Assembly (NCBI GenBank): GCA_964423095.1 | Contig: CAYRDI010000002.1 | Location: 1 to 64,000 of the forward strand | DNA from: Micavibrio_A sp964423095 | GTDB lineage: Bacteria; Pseudomonadota; Alphaproteobacteria; Micavibrionales; Micavibrionaceae | DNA length: 64,000 bases | Direction of reading: 5' to 3' | Part shown: in pieces, positions 63,064-64,000 of the stretch | Layout: each line of letters starts with the position of its first letter | How positions within the stretch are numbered: the first letter of the stretch is position 1 | Made by a program: the position numbers and the translations under genes | The notes under the pieces: model-generated | What the model was told of the DNA's origin: nothing | Database searches by the model: none | The model's input: only the letters and a program-made list of their open reading frames with translations

Positions 63064-64000
63064 CTACGCCCCTTGCGTTCCGATCGTTCCGGTGCCTGTA
63101 CTTGACGGCACGGAGGAGCGCGGCCCCGAAGGCGACGCATCATCCGGCGCATCGCGGATGATCGGTTCACCGCGAAGGAGCAAGCCCTTGATTTCATCGC
63201 CGCTGAGCATTTCATACTCCAGCAAAGCCTTCGCGAGCGTGTGTAATTGATCCATGTGTTTGGTCAAAAGATCGGTCGCACGGGCATAGGCATTTTCAAC
63301 GATCATCTTGATTTCGGAATCGACCAGAGCGGCCGTATCATCCGATAGATTTTTGGATTGCGTGACCGAATGACCGAGGAAGACTTCTTCTTGATTGGAA
63401 CCATAAAGGATAGGTCCTAGTTTGTCAGACATCCCCCATTCCGTTACCATCCGGCGCGCCATATCGGTCGCCATACGAATGTCGGACGACGCACCCGTCG
63501 TGACCTTTTCACGGCCAAAGATGAGCTCTTCAGCAATCCGCCCGCCCATCGCGACGGCCAGATCTGCCTTCAGCTTGGCCTTGGAAACCGAAATGCGGTC
63601 ATTTTCAGGAAGACGCATCACCATACCGAGCGCACGGCCACGCGGAATGATCGTCGCCTTGTGAATAGGATCGGATTCTTCCTCATGCAAGGCCACAACG
63701 GCATGTCCGGCTTCGTGATAGGCGGTCAGTTTCTTTTCGTTTTCGGTCATCACCATGGATTTGCGTTCCGCACCCATCATGACCTTGTCCTTCGCATCTT
63801 CGAATTCCTGCATCCCCACCACACGTTTACCGCGGCGGGCGGCAAGCAACGCCGCCTCGTTCACAAGGTTGGAAAGGTCGGCACCCGAAAATCCGGGTGT
63901 CCCACGGGCCAGCACCACCGCCTGAACATTCTGCGCAAGCGGCACTTTTTTCATGTGTACGGTCAGAATTTTTTCGCGGCCCTTGATGTCCGGCAAAGGT
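63064..64000 (-). CDS. ftsH: ATP-dependent zinc metalloprotease FtsH, C-terminal part (continues beyond the window)
   Basis: The membrane AAA+ protease that degrades short-lived and misassembled proteins. The window holds about 312 C-terminal codons; the frame is open to base 64000. It shows the end of the AAA module (LPDIKGREKILTVHMKKVPL, GFSGADLSNLVNEAALLAARRGK), then the peptidase domain with the zinc motif HEAGH (AYHEAGHAVVAL) and the helix after it (GGRIAEELIFG...TGASSDIRMATDMARRMVTEWGMS). The first in-frame codon in the window is Leu, not a start. It heads the unit with the exported protein at 62584. Confidence 0.96.
   Translation of the reverse strand, partial: PLPDIKGREKILTVHMKKVPLAQNVQAVVLARGTPGFSGADLSNLVNEAALLAARRGKRVVGMQEFEDAKDKVMMGAERKSMVMTENEKKLTAYHEAGHAVVALHEEESDPIHKATIIPRGRALGMVMRLPENDRISVSKAKLKADLAVAMGGRIAEELIFGREKVTTGASSDIRMATDMARRMVTEWGMSDKLGPILYGSNQEEVFLGHSVTQSKNLSDDTAALVDSEIKMIVENAYARATDLLTKHMDQLHTLAKALLEYEMLSGDEIKGLLLRGEPIIRDAPDDASPSGPRSSVPSSTGTGTIGTQGA

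Noticed and set aside
1..64000. CRISPR array, rRNA or complete tRNA genes
   Set aside because: No regularly spaced direct repeats with spacers, no rRNA conserved blocks and no complete tRNA cloverleaf seen; only the tRNA 3' fragment near 16.1 kb.

Overview
The window looks like a chromosomal segment from an alphaproteobacterium of moderate GC content. The signs are a CpdR-type response regulator, a cpa/tad pilus locus in the Caulobacter style with TTAA-N7-TTAA (CtrA-type) sites, and a glmM / hisZ / purA block next to ftsH. Genus cannot be fixed from the sequence alone. Two assembly gaps are present: 10 N at 14568-14577 and 100 N at 29485-29584.

Region 1 (1 to about 16125) is an integrated mobile island. 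It opens with the C-terminal part of a P4-type tyrosine integrase and carries a type I restriction-modification operon (hsdM-hsdS-hsdR plus a small PD-(D/E)XK nuclease), with hsdS broken by one in-frame stop. Next comes an excisionase/AlpA-like regulator, a TOPRIM primase-like protein and a RepA-like AAA ATPase followed by GGGACA iteron-like repeats. After these are a zinc-finger protein, a small membrane protein, a long highly folded RNA ending in a terminator, and a two-gene module: a small HD alarmone-hydrolase-like protein and a 1390-residue NACHT-like NTPase with a C-terminal PD-(D/E)XK-like nuclease. The island appears to end at a CCA-tailed tRNA 3'-end remnant (attR) at 16104-16125, next to paired TGGGGGTA repeats. 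The layout suggests a satellite or IME-like element whose cargo is anti-phage defence.

Region 2 (16.2-36.3 kb) is ordinary chromosome. It holds a macrodomain protein, an MHYT hybrid histidine kinase divergent from a response regulator, a TpsB outer-membrane transporter without a visible partner, glpK-glpD, a YjbH-family outer-membrane protein, a leucine-dehydrogenase-like enzyme (N-terminus in the gap), an RluD-type pseudouridine synthase with a secreted propeller-like protein, a GT4 / LpxH-like / YjdF envelope cluster, glucokinase and cpdR.

Region 3 (36.3-56.2 kb) is the Flp/Tad pilus region. It has two large tandem prepilin-like putative adhesins, a stand-alone CpaC-N-domain-like protein, tadD, then tadC, tadB, cpaF, cpaE, cpaD, cpaC, cpaB and cpaA, the 55-residue Flp pilin, and two TadE-like proteins with a TadG/VWA protein. 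A membrane protein and a membrane-anchored pseudokinase lie upstream. Perfect TTAA-N7-TTAA sites sit about 115 nt upstream of flp and of the tadE operon, which suggests cell-cycle (CtrA) control of pili.

Region 4 (56.2-64 kb) is housekeeping: purA, an unknown gene, hisZ, an ankyrin protein, glmM, two unknown genes and the C-terminal part of ftsH, which runs off the window.
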